NCBI GenBank assembly: GCA_003609755.1
Contig: AP017991.1
Span: 2,559,501-2,623,500 of the forward strand
Length of the DNA stretch: 64,000 bases
Source of the DNA: Planktothrix agardhii NIES-204
Lineage (GTDB): Bacteria > Cyanobacteriota > Cyanobacteriia > Cyanobacteriales > Microcoleaceae
Reading direction: 5' to 3'
Shown: piece by piece, positions 36,799 through 47,300 of the stretch
How the letters are laid out: every line of letters begins with the position of its first letter
Numbering within the stretch: the first letter of the stretch is position 1
Position numbers and translations under genes: made by a program
Notes under the pieces: model-generated
Databases searched by the model: none
Seen by the model: the letters and a program-made list of their open reading frames with translations, nothing else
Told to the model about the DNA's origin: nothing

Positions 36799-36852
36799 TT
36801 TTTCCTATTATCATAAAAAAGTTCGTCCGTTGTTGGGCTTTAGCCCTTACTC

Positions 36853-36896
36853 TTAGCGCCCAAGCGCAACAACTTTTAGCGCCCAAGCGCAACAAC
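36853..36896. repeat. Direct repeat of 21 nt
   Basis: TTAGCGCCCAAGCGCAACAA(C) occurs twice, 36853-36873 and 36876-36896, preceded by GGGCTTTAGCCC. It fills the spacer between mnmE and the synthase gene. Confidence 0.75.
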
Positions 36897-36905
36897 AAAC
36901 TCCTA

Positions 36906-37724
36906 TTATTTACCACCACAAACCTGTTCAATCAACTCCACAACGGCACTGCGAGTTAGTTTGTCCTGACCATCTGCTAATACATTTAAAGTAGCATGGG
37001 CCAAAGCTAGAGGAATTCGGCAAAAATCCAAGGCTGGGCCAGAGGGTAAGGCCCCCGTGTAGGCATCTGCTAAGGCTAAATTCCGTTTTGCATAGCTGTG
37101 CATTTGTTCCGATGTCCAACCTTCGGGAAAAAAATCTACCCCTCGACTGCCATCATCTTTATAATTCCGCAGAATATTCACCGCCTGTAACCCTCGACCA
37201 AACCCAATGGCGTAAACTCGGTGCGTTTGTGTACCATCATACCAAGCCCACAAATCCGATAACAACAGCCCCACAGCCCCAGCCACACCGAAGGTATATT
37301 GATCTAACTCAGCCTCCGTTTCAATCCGCCAATTACGTTCGGCCCAAAACGCCATCCGGTCAGCCATCGCCGCCGTTGCATCCCAAATCCGAGGGCCAAT
37401 CCGTTCCGGGGCTAATTTGGCCCATTCTCCCACCCGTAGGGTGACTTCTTCCAAGGTTTCAATATCGGAAAATTCCGCAAACCAATCATCAGCAATAGTT
37501 TCTCGACACACCGCCGCTTGAAAATTTTGGCTCATCCTATGCAGCAATTGCGCTTTTGTGGCATTATCCAAACCGGGATGATCTTCAACTTCATCAATCG
37601 CCCGCATACACAAATACGCAGATGCCACTGCTTCTTGGAGTAAAGGAGGTAAACGACTAATGGGTATATAAAACGTTCGACTTGTATCTTGCAGGACGGA
37701 CAGGGGATCTTTTTGCCAATTCAT
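36906..37724 (-). CDS. Phytoene/squalene synthase family protein
   Basis: A 272-aa prenyl-condensing enzyme fold. The first Asp-rich motif is AIDEVED (about 42-48). The second reads NILRNYKDDGSRGVDFFP, with Asn where many synthases have the first Asp (DxxED). The product (squalene, phytoene or a related C30/C40 compound) cannot be fixed from this. An AGGAG site lies 9 nt before ATG 37724. Divergent from potA. It is shorter than typical CrtB. Confidence 0.8.
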   Translation of the reverse strand: MNWQKDPLSVLQDTSRTFYIPISRLPPLLQEAVASAYLCMRAIDEVEDHPGLDNATKAQLLHRMSQNFQAAVCRETIADDWFAEFSDIETLEEVTLRVGEWAKLAPERIGPRIWDATAAMADRMAFWAERNWRIETEAELDQYTFGVAGAVGLLLSDLWAWYDGTQTHRVYAIGFGRGLQAVNILRNYKDDGSRGVDFFPEGWTSEQMHSYAKRNLALADAYTGALPSGPALDFCRIPLALAHATLNVLADGQDKLTRSAVVELIEQVCGGK

Positions 37725-37903
37725 TCGTTTAACTCCTCATACCAAGTTAGCCCTTTAATTGCTGCGCTTTCGCGCTCGATATTTTACACCGGAATCGGTC
37801 TCATGCTCCAAAGTGCAATCTGGACTTCCCTAGGCTATCATCTTGTCAGTAAGACTGTTGATCGGATAAGCTGTAATCAGGGTAAATCTCCAAACGTAAC
37901 ACT

Positions 37904-39058
37904 ATGCTGCAAGCGGCTACGCAGAATCAAGGTGCTATTAGAGCACCAGCGAAGTTTGATGTTGAACTTCGTAAAGTGTTCAAGGTTTTTAATGGGGAAA
38001 CGGCCGTTCGTGGCGTGGATCTCGATATTCGTCGAGGAGAATTTTTTAGTATTTTGGGGCCATCAGGTTGCGGTAAAACAACAACACTGCGACTGATAGC
38101 TGGGTTTGAAATGCCTTCGGCCGGAGAAGTCTTAATTCGAGGTCAGTCCGTTACCCAAACTCCCGCCTATCTGCGTCCGGTAAATACGGTATTTCAGAGT
38201 TATGCTCTGTTTAACCATTTGACCGTTTGGGAAAATATCGCCTTTGGACTCCGGCTAAAACGTCTGATCAAGCCGGAAGTTGAGGAAAAAGTTCGGGAAG
38301 CGTTAGCTTTGGTCAAGATGGAATCCTTTGCTAACCGTTATCCCTCTCAACTGTCCGGGGGTCAACAGCAACGGGTTGCTTTAGCTAGGGCCTTAGTTAA
38401 TCGTCCAGCCGTATTATTATTGGATGAACCTTTAGGGGCTTTGGATTTAAAACTGCGGAAACAAATGCAGGTGGAACTTACCAATCTCCATCGCAATTTG
38501 GGTTTAACTTTTATTATGGTCACCCACGACCAAGAGGAAGCCATGAGTCTGTCTGATCGAATTGCAGTTATGCACGATGGCAGAATTGAACAAATTGGCA
38601 GTCCTAACGAGATTTATGAATATCCTCAAACTCCTTTTGTCGCCGATTTTATTGGGGATACAAACCTATTTCGGGGGACGGTTGAAAGTGTCGATGCCAG
38701 CCGTTTATTTATTGTTACGGAAACGGGATTGAATATTGAAATTCAACAGATTGAAATTCCGGGTATTCAACTCCCTCAACAGGATTTAAGAAACGGTGCA
38801 TCGGCGGTGGTGAGTGTGCGTCCTGAGAAGGTGATCTTGAGTTTTTATCCTGTTAGTGGTTCTGTGAACTGTTTTGAAGGCCGTTTATTAAATACAATGT
38901 ACTTGGGAACCCATATTCAATATGTTGTGAAATTATTATCCGGGGAAAATGTGATGGTTCGTCAACCCAAAACTGGGGAAAGTTTACCGGATAGCAATAC
39001 CCCCGTTTATGTGTGTTGGGGAACAACAGATTGTTTAGCACTACCCGACCAGAAATAA
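37904..39058 (+). CDS. potA: Spermidine/putrescine-type ABC ATPase (PotA)
   Basis: A 384-aa ATPase with Walker A GPSGCGKTT, signature [16 protein letters not shown], Walker B VLLLDEPLGALD and a C-terminal TOBE-like regulatory domain (VVSVRPEKVIL). Best match is the polyamine importer ATPase family. No permease or binding-protein genes lie next to it, so its partners must be elsewhere or it serves another importer. ATG at 37904. Confidence 0.85.
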   Translation: MLQAATQNQGAIRAPAKFDVELRKVFKVFNGETAVRGVDLDIRRGEFFSILGPSGCGKTTTLRLIAGFEMPSAGEVLIRGQSVTQTPAYLRPVNTVFQSYALFNHLTVWENIAFGLRLKRLIKPEVEEKVREALALVKMESFANRYPSQLSGGQQQRVALARALVNRPAVLLLDEPLGALDLKLRKQMQVELTNLHRNLGLTFIMVTHDQEEAMSLSDRIAVMHDGRIEQIGSPNEIYEYPQTPFVADFIGDTNLFRGTVESVDASRLFIVTETGLNIEIQQIEIPGIQLPQQDLRNGASAVVSVRPEKVILSFYPVSGSVNCFEGRLLNTMYLGTHIQYVVKLLSGENVMVRQPKTGESLPDSNTPVYVCWGTTDCLALPDQK

Positions 39059-39197
39059 ACCCGTAGTGGGGTGTTCACGCCTCTCTCTTTACCAGTTAAA
39101 GCATGAGTTATTATCTGAATACCCGAAAGTGGAAACAAAGATTAGAACTCTCGATATTATTCATTGAATCTCCTTTGTTTTTGGGATTATTAACTAC

Positions 39198-39818
39198 TTA
39201 TGCCTGACCGCCACGCCATTTAAAAATAATCGTCTCATCAGCCTGTTTAAACTCGATATCAAACAAATCAAACACCACCTCTCGTCCTAACAAAACTTCT
39301 TCACAAAAATCGCTTTGTATCCACGCCACAGGAGCGGTAAAACGATGACCTTCTATCTCTATTTCCACCTGTCTTAATAGATATTCAATACTACCACCAA
39401 TTCCCTCACCACTACCCAGGTTTTCTCCCTCTCCTTTGGTATAACCTAAATCTTCCCCCATTTTTTTAGTAATTAAGCTAAAATCTGCCCCTGAGTCTAC
39501 TAGCATTTTTACTTTTTCAGTATGCTCTTGATATTTAAGTAATAATTCATATTTGGGTTGCCAATCATGAGCTTTTAGCGATCGCATTCTCACCGGATAA
39601 AACTTAACAGGCTCAATAAACTCGCTTTCATATATCCGCTCAATTGTATAACTCAATTTAGCTGTATCTGGGGGAATTCCATCTTTCATTTTTCGATAAT
39701 CTCGATCATGACTAATCACGCCTGTATTCGTATAAGCGATCCATTGGCCCCGATATATTTTTAATTTAGGACGATTGGCTTTATACCAATCATTAGTTGT
39801 TGCATATTCCGGTTCCAT
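39198..39818 (-). CDS. Retropepsin-like aspartic protease with DUF5678-like N-terminus
   Basis: A 206-aa protein. The N-terminal segment YRGQWIAYTNTGVISHDRDY resembles the small DUF5678 domain. The C-terminal half carries a retropepsin active site, MLVDSGADFSLI (DSG), and the second-half mark VLLGREVVFDLFDI. It would act as a dimer with one DSG per subunit. Substrate unknown. It lies at the border of the glycan island, and a second DSG protein is inside that island at 47301. Confidence 0.75.
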   Translation of the reverse strand: MEPEYATTNDWYKANRPKLKIYRGQWIAYTNTGVISHDRDYRKMKDGIPPDTAKLSYTIERIYESEFIEPVKFYPVRMRSLKAHDWQPKYELLLKYQEHTEKVKMLVDSGADFSLITKKMGEDLGYTKGEGENLGSGEGIGGSIEYLLRQVEIEIEGHRFTAPVAWIQSDFCEEVLLGREVVFDLFDIEFKQADETIIFKWRGGQA

Positions 39819-40008
39819 TATTAATGCTCTCCCTTGAATAATATCCAGAAAAAATTGAATACTTGAAGATTATAAGCTAAGATTAGCATATAATTAGGTT
39901 AAACTGGCGGGAATCACTTGGTTTCAGACAACTTTGGACTTGAGTAGAGGGATTGACAACAAAACCAATTAATCGTAACCTCAATTTCAGTCACCAGTAA
40001 CGAATACT

Positions 40009-42786
40009 ATGCAGCCGGACACTTCTACAACCTATCTTAAACAAGGTCAGCAGTTACAACGGGAAGGCCGACTGACTGAAGCGGAAGTTGCTTATCGTCA
40101 GGCTATGGAAATAAATCCCATTTTCTATGGTAGTTTTCGATATTTAGGGGAAGTTCTGGCAGTTCAGGGAAAGTTGGATCAGGCGGTTGAGGCGTATCAA
40201 CGGGCTAAGGAACTTAATCCTAAAGCCTTATGGGTGCATCAACGGTTAGGTGAGGTGTTTCTACAACTGAATAAAATAGACGATGCGATCGCTTGTTTTC
40301 AAACTGTTATTGAGATTAACCCCGATTTTAGTTGGGCTTACAATGGTTTAGGGGAATGTTGGAGTTTGAAGGAAAATAGGGAAAATGCGATCGCAGCTTA
40401 TCAAAAAGCGGTTGAGTTGAATCCTGATTCTGAGACGTTTCGCCACAAGTTAGAGAAAGTATTAGCTGAACAAGAATTAGTTTCTGAAGAAGAAATAACA
40501 GAGAAGGTTGAAGATAGTTTGGAGATAGAGAAAACTCCTATAGAACAAAAGACTATAGAAGAAGTGATCGCCGATTGGCGACGTAATGGTGAGTTAAATT
40601 CACAAGCAGATAATAATAGCTTATTAAATAGCTTAGAACCAATATCAACTATCCTCATTTCGCCTGAACAGTTAGCTATTCGTTCAGGTCAACTTGTTGA
40701 GAAAGGCACTAGAAAACAGTTAATTAGTCCCGAGGGAAATCAAGGCTTAGTGTCTTTTGGCCCTTATATTCATGTTCCTGACGGTTTGTATCTGATCAAT
40801 ATAGATTGGGAATTATTAGAAAGCTTAGAAAATTATTTAGAGAATGAAATACCCCAAATTGTATTCAATTTTGATATTGTTTCAGAAGCAGCTATTGTGG
40901 TATGGCACGCCTCAACAGTGAATATAGAGCAAAAAAAATTGGAATTTTTCGTGGAAATTATAGGTGTAGATAATTTAGAAGTTAGATTTTTTGCTAACGG
41001 CATTGGTTTTGCAGTAAATTTTATTCAGTTTACCCTTCTATATCAGCCCACTCCTTCAGACTATCTCAACTTAGGTAGAAGCCTTCAATTGAAAGGTAGA
41101 ATTAATCCTGCTATAACAGCTTACAAAAAAAGTTTTAGTCCCACACAAAAGTTTAACTCTTTAAAAGAATTAGGCGATTTTTTAACTCGAACTGGTTATC
41201 AAGAAGAAGCGAGCATTGTTTATTACAAAATTGCAAACTCTAATGACAGTAATTTAGCAGAAAAAATTTCTGCTTGTGAATCAGCACTAGAAATAAAACC
41301 TCAATGGCTAGAGATGACCTCCAAGTTATCTGAACTCTATGAAAACCTAGGACAGTTAGAGGATGCTATTCAAAATTATCAGAAACAACTAGAAACATCA
41401 CCTGATTGGATAGAAGGCTACTTAAAGTTAGCAGAAATTTATGAAAAAATTGGTCAAATAGACTTGGCCATTCATTCTTATCAGAGAATTTTAGAGATTG
41501 AATGGGATTATCCAGAAGTCTATGCAAGAATTGGAAGGCTAGAAAGACAACAAGGTAAATATAAGAGAGAAATTAGCAGAGAGCCTTTTCCTGATCAGCA
41601 ATTAAAGTTAACTGTTGTTATTCCAACGTATAACCGATCAACAAGACTTAAACACTCCCTAGAAAATAATCTCAAAACGGATCGCTCTGATATTGAATTT
41701 TTAATTATTGACAATAACTCGACTGATAATACTGCTGAAGTGGTACAAAATTTTATGGGAAACGATCAAAGGATTAGATATATAAATAACGTTGCAAACC
41801 TAGGCACTGCAAGGAATATGTTTTTGGGATTGGTCAGTTGTAAAGCTCCATTAGCAATGATCTTAGCAGACGATGACTATGTTACAGAAGGATTCGTTGA
41901 CTTAGTGATTTGGATCTTTGACACTCATCCTACCGTTGGTGGCGTTTTTAATTGCTCGCAAGAAGATATTAAGAAATCTATGTTTTCAACAAATCCACGA
42001 GGAGGGTGTCTTTACAAAAAAGGATTGGAGGGAATAAACATTGCAATGTGGGCTGTTGCTTTATGTGGTAGTGCATTTAGGCAAAGCTTTGTAAATTATC
42101 ATGCGTTTAAATTAGATGCTTCAATCATCCCTCAACAGTGGTTTAGCCTTGATCTAGTTATGCGACATGATGTTTACGGTGTTTTTTCAGAAACAGAATA
42201 TAGTAGGATTAACGCCTACTTAAGCATTACAACAACCGATGGACAGACAGGGGGAAACAATATGTTATACCGAGTCCAAAATGGATTTATGCCTTGGGAT
42301 GTGGGAGCTTATGAAAGAATCAATTTTCATTTATATAGATTAGCAAAATTGGGTCTTAAGGAACTTGTAGGTAGATATGTTGATGGATGGATCTTCGCAC
42401 ATTTTAGGATTTGGCTGGGAGATGGTGATCCAGAAGGTGCTTCGATTCTAATTAGTAGAGTAATTAGAAACCCTTACATAAGATACTCAATCGTCTTTTG
42501 GAATTCATTGATAAACATAGCTTTTTCTAAAGAAGTAGCCTTGCCAATGCCTAACAAACTTTGTCTGGTTCTGCTAGGTTGTTTTATGTTAATTTGGAGA
42601 CTGATTCTTAAATTAAGAGAGTGTACAGACTCAGGGTTAGCAGATATTTATTATGTTGGGGCATGGCCTCGTAAGGATACCCCTGAACTGAAACACTCTA
42701 AACTTGACTGGGAGGCGGAAGGTTCTGCTGATATAGGTTATTCAGCTACTACTGTTATTTTTGACTTAGAGTGCGAGTTGGGCTAA
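40009..42786 (+). CDS. TPR - family 2 glycosyltransferase fusion
   Basis: A 925-aa protein. N-terminal TPRs (1-150), an unassigned beta-rich domain (about 205-350), a second TPR block (about 355-520), and a GT2 domain from LKLTVVIPTYNRSTRLKHSL (about 530). The donor site is FLIIDNNSTDNT and the metal motif MILADDDYV. The C-terminal part (about 700-900) is Trp-rich and unassigned. The role is probably transfer of a sugar onto a surface glycan or protein, with the TPRs binding the target. First gene of the glycan island. Confidence 0.82.
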   Translation: MQPDTSTTYLKQGQQLQREGRLTEAEVAYRQAMEINPIFYGSFRYLGEVLAVQGKLDQAVEAYQRAKELNPKALWVHQRLGEVFLQLNKIDDAIACFQTVIEINPDFSWAYNGLGECWSLKENRENAIAAYQKAVELNPDSETFRHKLEKVLAEQELVSEEEITEKVEDSLEIEKTPIEQKTIEEVIADWRRNGELNSQADNNSLLNSLEPISTILISPEQLAIRSGQLVEKGTRKQLISPEGNQGLVSFGPYIHVPDGLYLINIDWELLESLENYLENEIPQIVFNFDIVSEAAIVVWHASTVNIEQKKLEFFVEIIGVDNLEVRFFANGIGFAVNFIQFTLLYQPTPSDYLNLGRSLQLKGRINPAITAYKKSFSPTQKFNSLKELGDFLTRTGYQEEASIVYYKIANSNDSNLAEKISACESALEIKPQWLEMTSKLSELYENLGQLEDAIQNYQKQLETSPDWIEGYLKLAEIYEKIGQIDLAIHSYQRILEIEWDYPEVYARIGRLERQQGKYKREISREPFPDQQLKLTVVIPTYNRSTRLKHSLENNLKTDRSDIEFLIIDNNSTDNTAEVVQNFMGNDQRIRYINNVANLGTARNMFLGLVSCKAPLAMILADDDYVTEGFVDLVIWIFDTHPTVGGVFNCSQEDIKKSMFSTNPRGGCLYKKGLEGINIAMWAVALCGSAFRQSFVNYHAFKLDASIIPQQWFSLDLVMRHDVYGVFSETEYSRINAYLSITTTDGQTGGNNMLYRVQNGFMPWDVGAYERINFHLYRLAKLGLKELVGRYVDGWIFAHFRIWLGDGDPEGASILISRVIRNPYIRYSIVFWNSLINIAFSKEVALPMPNKLCLVLLGCFMLIWRLILKLRECTDSGLADIYYVGAWPRKDTPELKHSKLDWEAEGSADIGYSATTVIFDLECELG

Positions 42787-42916
42787 GGTAAGTGAACAAT
42801 CTTATGTGATTGAAGCTAGTATCATAGTATCAGGTATATATCTGACCCTAATATTACCGTGTTGATTTCGATAAAAGTCGCAGGGAACAACTACAGTCAT
42901 ATTCGGCAATACCCCC

Positions 42917-43105
42917 TTATGAATCCAACAAATATCGGTTCCATTTAATTGTCCGCTTGATCGCAGTCTCAATATCAACCTTCAAGCTCAAACCCAATGT
43001 TTTCTGAGCTAGGGTAATATCGGGAACAAACTTAGAATGATTTGAGTTAGCATCTTCTGCAACACGGGATATTATCTTAGGTCTGAGGGAGAAATAGAGG
43101 GCATT
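42917..43105 (-). pseudogene. C-terminal remnant of an NDP-sugar epimerase
   Basis: Reading the - strand gives PKIISRVAEDANSNHSKF, then VPDITLAQKTLGLSLKVD and IETAIKRTIKW before a stop. This is the C-terminal end of an NAD-dependent epimerase/dehydratase (compare VPLTNRALLDLG...EDAIKRTI in the gene at 44880). The N-terminal Rossmann part is absent. It lies directly downstream of the transketolase gene and marks a deleted last gene of that operon. The rest of 42787-43113 shows nothing else. Confidence 0.7.
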
Positions 43106-43113
43106 TTTACACC

Positions 43114-44055
43114 CTAATGTAAATTAATATTAGCATCAATCATAGCAGCTTTACACAAAAAAGTCCCTATCTGCTCTAACACTGAATTTGTATCTAAATT
43201 ATGTTCTCCCATAAGATATTCATAACTACCACAGAAATGAGAAAATCTATCCTGAATCCCAATTCTACATATCCATGTGGGAGCATACGTAGTTGCAATT
43301 TCAGCCACCACAGACCCCAAACCCCCATATATTGAATGTTCTTCTAATACTACTACAGTCCGATGCTGTTTACAAATAGTGACAATCTGGTTAACATCTA
43401 TTGGCTTCACTGAAGGTACACTCCATACGGAACTATCATCGAACTTTTGGGCAGTTTGTAATGCAGTTTTAACCATAGAACCAGTAGCAATAAATCCGAT
43501 TTCACCGATTCCTGACTTAATAGGACATAACTGACCCCAACTTAGCTCTGGGAGAGAATTATGAATATCTCCCAAATCAGCTTTACCCATTCGCAAATAT
43601 ACTGGACAATCTGCATTAAGGGCTAAACTCATACATTGAGTCATTTCATAGCCATCGGCTGGTGAAAGAATTGATATATTTGGCAAAGCTCGCAAAACAG
43701 CTATATCTTCAGTGCTTTGGTGGCTTGACCCTAAACTACTGTAAACAACTCCTGCACCATCGCCCATCAGTACCACTGGTAATTGTTGATAACAAATATC
43801 CAACTTAATCTGTTCTAGCACCCGTATGGGAAGAAATGCGCTTAACCCATATACAACAGGTCTAAAGCCAGACTTAGCAAGTCCAGCCGCTACACCAATC
43901 ATATTTTGTTCAGCCACACCTGCATTGATATACTGTTGAGGGCAAACTTGACGAAATTCATCAAATAAGGCGTAGCCATGATCGCCTGTCAACAAAACAA
44001 CTCGATCATCTAATTGAGCCGCTTTGACCAAAGCAGTCGCAAAAGCACTTCTCAT
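43114..44055 (-). CDS. Split transketolase, C-terminal subunit
   Basis: A 313-aa protein with the pyrimidine-binding and C-terminal domains of transketolase. The catalytic Glu lies in NAGVAEQNMIGVAAGL (about residue 49); GSSHQSTEDIAVLRALPNI and SILSPADGYE are family marks. It needs the diphosphate-binding subunit encoded 14 nt upstream. GGAGA precedes the ATG. Being split and inside a CDP-sugar operon argues against a role in central metabolism. Confidence 0.9.
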   Translation of the reverse strand: MRSAFATALVKAAQLDDRVVLLTGDHGYALFDEFRQVCPQQYINAGVAEQNMIGVAAGLAKSGFRPVVYGLSAFLPIRVLEQIKLDICYQQLPVVLMGDGAGVVYSSLGSSHQSTEDIAVLRALPNISILSPADGYEMTQCMSLALNADCPVYLRMGKADLGDIHNSLPELSWGQLCPIKSGIGEIGFIATGSMVKTALQTAQKFDDSSVWSVPSVKPIDVNQIVTICKQHRTVVVLEEHSIYGGLGSVVAEIATTYAPTWICRIGIQDRFSHFCGSYEYLMGEHNLDTNSVLEQIGTFLCKAAMIDANINLH

Positions 44056-44069
44056 CTTAATATCTCCTT

Positions 44070-44876
44070 TTATTGGTTATCTAACTCAGAAATCGCAGAC
44101 GCATAACTATTAGGAGTCAAGCGAGTGTAGTGCCATTGGTTATTTCCTTCCATAAAAGAAATACCTTTTCCCTTAACTGTATGAGCAACAATGGCTCTGG
44201 GTTGATTAGATGATATCTCCATTAACTCTCGAATAGTCGCGTCCAAAGCAAATTCATCATGGCCATCCACATCACGAGTTTCAAACCCAAAAGATTGAAA
44301 TTTATCGCTGATATGGCCTAACCTGATAATCTCTTCCGTCTTTCCCATTGCTTGGTAGCCATTTTCATCAACAATTACTAACAAATTATCAAGTTCAAAA
44401 TGAGATGCAAACATTAATGCTTCCCAAATCGCCCCTTCATTAATTTCACCATCTCCCACAATAGCAAAACACCTCTGTCCCGTCTGCCGGCGTTTTGCTG
44501 CCAAAGCCAATCCCACTCCCACAGAGAGTCCATGACCCAACGACCCTGAAGTTACCTCTAGTCCAGGTACATGAGCATCTGACAAGCCTTTTAAAATTGT
44601 GCCATTGCTAAAGTAATTTTGAATATCGGCATCAGTTAACCAACCTAGTTCCCGCATACAAGCATATTGAGCCATCACACCATGACCCTTGCTCAACACA
44701 AGATAATCTCGCTCAGGTGATTCTGGTTTTCCGTTTCCTAAATTCAAGTGCGAACGGTAAAGAACAGCTAAAATTTCAATAAGAGAAAAAGCACAGGAAA
44801 TATGTACTGTTGATCCGGCATAAGCCATTTCTAAAACAGTCTTACGAAGCTGTTTAGATTCAAATAATAATGACAT
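44070..44876 (-). CDS. Split transketolase, N-terminal (TPP) subunit
   Basis: A 268-aa thiamine-diphosphate subunit: YLVLSKGHGVMAQYA, GSLGHGLSVGVGLALAAK, and the TPP motif GDGEINEG...VIVDENGYQ. Together with the 43114 product it would form a complete transketolase transferring a two-carbon ketol. Start ATG 44876 with GAGAGG upstream, 3 nt from the preceding stop. In this operon the acceptor may be a CDP-4-keto-3,6-dideoxy sugar (inference). Confidence 0.9.
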   Translation of the reverse strand: MSLLFESKQLRKTVLEMAYAGSTVHISCAFSLIEILAVLYRSHLNLGNGKPESPERDYLVLSKGHGVMAQYACMRELGWLTDADIQNYFSNGTILKGLSDAHVPGLEVTSGSLGHGLSVGVGLALAAKRRQTGQRCFAIVGDGEINEGAIWEALMFASHFELDNLLVIVDENGYQAMGKTEEIIRLGHISDKFQSFGFETRDVDGHDEFALDATIRELMEISSNQPRAIVAHTVKGKGISFMEGNNQWHYTRLTPNSYASAISELDNQ

Positions 44877-44879
44877 AAC

Positions 44880-45923
44880 TTACCTCTCCGATATAACCGA
44901 TAAGATCGTTCGTTTAATGGCATCCTCTAAGCCAATCATTGATTTTAACCCCAAGTCTAATAAAGCGCGGTTAGTTAAAGGAACATAGCGTTCAACCTCT
45001 TTGCCTGCTAATGGTTTTTGAGCAATGATTACCTCTACTTGAGGTTGAAAAACTTGGGCTACTAAATGAGCGATACGAGAAATTGACAGATCAAAATCTG
45101 AACCTACATTATAGGGATAACAAGACTGACCTTTCAACAAAATTGTCCATAACCAAATAGCTAAATCGGCGGCGTAAAGGTAAGAACGGTAAGGTGTACC
45201 ATCACCATTAACTAAAATTGGACAGCCTTGAAGCCCATCACGAATAAAATTACCGATCGCGAAATGAGTATCTAAAGGCAAATAAGGACCAACAAAAGCG
45301 AAACAACGGGCAATTTTGGTCTCAAAACCATATTGTTTACCATACAGAGTACAGAACATTTCAGCCGCACGTTTTCCTTCACCATAAGCCGACTGAGCAT
45401 GGGTGAGATCTGGAGCAGCCATATAATCTTCAGGAATATGAGTTAGATCAGATGGTTGCTTACCATACACGGCTCCTGAACTGGTTAACAGAAATTTTTT
45501 CGCTTGACACAGTTTAGCAAATTCTAGCGTATGTCTTGTGCCTTGGACAATTGTCTCAAACATCAATAAAGGATTTTCTTCATTGAGTTTGGCACTGGCT
45601 TCCGTAGCGGCATGAATTACATGGGAAAAATTACCTTCAGGAAAGTTAAATGATGTAACATCGCCGATTATAAACTGAATTGATGGATGGTTAGCTAAAT
45701 GTGGTGCTTTGTTTCTAAAAGCATCATAATTTCTAGTCAAAACTACAACTTCCGCGTTTAACCCCAGTTTATCATTAGCCCAGATCAAGCTCTCTAGTAG
45801 CCAACAACCAAAGAAACCTGTACCTCCGGTAATAAAAATACGCTGGGAGCGTAACTCATCCCATAAATCATCAGTCCGAACAAGAATATCATCTAAATCC
45901 TGAGCTAAAGAATTACTAGCCAT
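44880..45923 (-). CDS. NAD-dependent epimerase/reductase of sugar nucleotide
   Basis: A 347-aa extended SDR. The Rossmann motif ITGGTGFFGCWLLESL is at about 30-45; the catalytic YxxxK is intact in SAYGEGKRAAE, with SSGAVYG before it. It could reduce or epimerise the CDP-linked keto sugar, as abequose/paratose synthases or YerF do in related pathways. AGAGG precedes the ATG. Gaps to neighbours are 3-4 nt. Confidence 0.85.
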   Translation of the reverse strand: MASNSLAQDLDDILVRTDDLWDELRSQRIFITGGTGFFGCWLLESLIWANDKLGLNAEVVVLTRNYDAFRNKAPHLANHPSIQFIIGDVTSFNFPEGNFSHVIHAATEASAKLNEENPLLMFETIVQGTRHTLEFAKLCQAKKFLLTSSGAVYGKQPSDLTHIPEDYMAAPDLTHAQSAYGEGKRAAEMFCTLYGKQYGFETKIARCFAFVGPYLPLDTHFAIGNFIRDGLQGCPILVNGDGTPYRSYLYAADLAIWLWTILLKGQSCYPYNVGSDFDLSISRIAHLVAQVFQPQVEVIIAQKPLAGKEVERYVPLTNRALLDLGLKSMIGLEDAIKRTILSVISER

Positions 45924-45927
45924 ATCT

Positions 45928-47271
45928 TTACCTCTGACAAAAACCTTTAATAGTTGTCACCACATATTCTAACATTTCCTCGGTTAAACCTGGAAATAGA
46001 CCCATCCAAAAAGCACTCTGCATAACTTTATCTGTATTCTTCAACTCCCCGACCACACGATAATTTAATCCTTGATAGAGGGGTTGACGGAGCAAATTTC
46101 CACCAAATAATAATCTAGTACCAATCCGTTTTTCTTCCAAATATTGGACTAACTCATTTCGCGTAAAGGGGGCATTTTCTTTCACAGAAATCAAAAATCC
46201 AAACCAACTGGGTTGTGAATTTAGGCTGGCTTCTGGAAGTTGTAAAATATCTTTTAAATCCTGTAAACCTTGATACAGGAAATTAAAATTTTCTTGTCTT
46301 TTTGTGACAAATTCCGGTAATTTATCCAATTGAGCAACACCGACAGCAGCCTGCATATCAGTTAGTTTTAAGTTATAACCAACGTGGGAATAAGTATATT
46401 TGTGGTCATAGCCCAAAGGTAAATCTCCTAACTGCCAACCAAAGCGTTTATTACAGGTATTGTCAACCCCAGGAGCGCACCAACAATCTCGACCCCAATC
46501 TCTAAAGGATTCTACAATTTTTTTCAGACGAGTATCATTGGTTAAAACCGCGCCTCCCTCACCCATAGTGATATGATGGGCGGGATAAAAACTGACCGTT
46601 GCTAAATGACCAAAACTTCCGGTTTTTTTGCCTTGATAAAGACTCCCTACCGCATCACAGTTATCTTCAATTAACCACAAATCATGTTTCTCGGCAAAAG
46701 CCATCACCGCTTCCAAATTAAAGGGATTTCCCAAGGTATGGGCAATCATAATTGCACGGGTACGAGGCGAAACTGCTAACTCTAATTGATCGATATCAAT
46801 ATCATAAGTAGGCAGTTTCACATCCACAAATACAGGGACTAACTGATTTTGAAAAATCGGGTTAACGGTTGTAGGAAATCCTGCCGCCACCGTAATTACT
46901 TCATCTCCTGGTTTCAGTTGCTTATCCCCTAATTTGGGCGATGTTAAAGCAGATAAGGCAACTAAATTAGCAGAAGACCCGGAGTTAACCAGTAAGCAGT
47001 GTTTAACCCCCATCCACTCTGCAAAACGTTGTTCAAATTCCGCAGCATAGCGTCCTGTAGTTAACCAGAAATCCAGTGAAGCATCAACTAAATGTACCAG
47101 TTCTTGATCATCAAACACTTTACCCGAAGCCGGAATATAGGTTTGACCAGGGATAAAGGTTTTGTGAGTAAATTTATATTCGTAGTAGTCTTTGACCGCA
47201 GCAAAAACTTGTTCTCTGAGTGTTTGTTCTTGCTCGGAGGCACTAGCAGGACGGGGTAAAGATTGAGTCAT
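45928..47271 (-). CDS. rfbH: CDP-4-keto-6-deoxyglucose 3-dehydrase RfbH (E1)
   Basis: A PMP- and Fe-S-dependent enzyme that removes the C3 hydroxyl of CDP-4-keto-6-deoxy-D-glucose. The usual PLP lysine is replaced by His in [16 protein letters not shown], the known feature of RfbH/E1. The Cys-rich segment [17 protein letters not shown] fits its [2Fe-2S] site. ATG 47271 with AGGAAG 6 nt upstream gives 447 aa; the GTG at 47277 is less likely. The reductase partner E3 (RfbI) is not in the window. Confidence 0.93.
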   Translation of the reverse strand: MTQSLPRPASASEQEQTLREQVFAAVKDYYEYKFTHKTFIPGQTYIPASGKVFDDQELVHLVDASLDFWLTTGRYAAEFEQRFAEWMGVKHCLLVNSGSSANLVALSALTSPKLGDKQLKPGDEVITVAAGFPTTVNPIFQNQLVPVFVDVKLPTYDIDIDQLELAVSPRTRAIMIAHTLGNPFNLEAVMAFAEKHDLWLIEDNCDAVGSLYQGKKTGSFGHLATVSFYPAHHITMGEGGAVLTNDTRLKKIVESFRDWGRDCWCAPGVDNTCNKRFGWQLGDLPLGYDHKYTYSHVGYNLKLTDMQAAVGVAQLDKLPEFVTKRQENFNFLYQGLQDLKDILQLPEASLNSQPSWFGFLISVKENAPFTRNELVQYLEEKRIGTRLLFGGNLLRQPLYQGLNYRVVGELKNTDKVMQSAFWMGLFPGLTEEMLEYVVTTIKGFCQR

Positions 47272-47300
47272 GATCACTTCCTAAAATTAGCGATTTCTTT

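Noticed and set aside
37689-38096. Open frame overlapping the potA start
   Set aside because: It runs out of frame through the clearly conserved PotA N-terminus.
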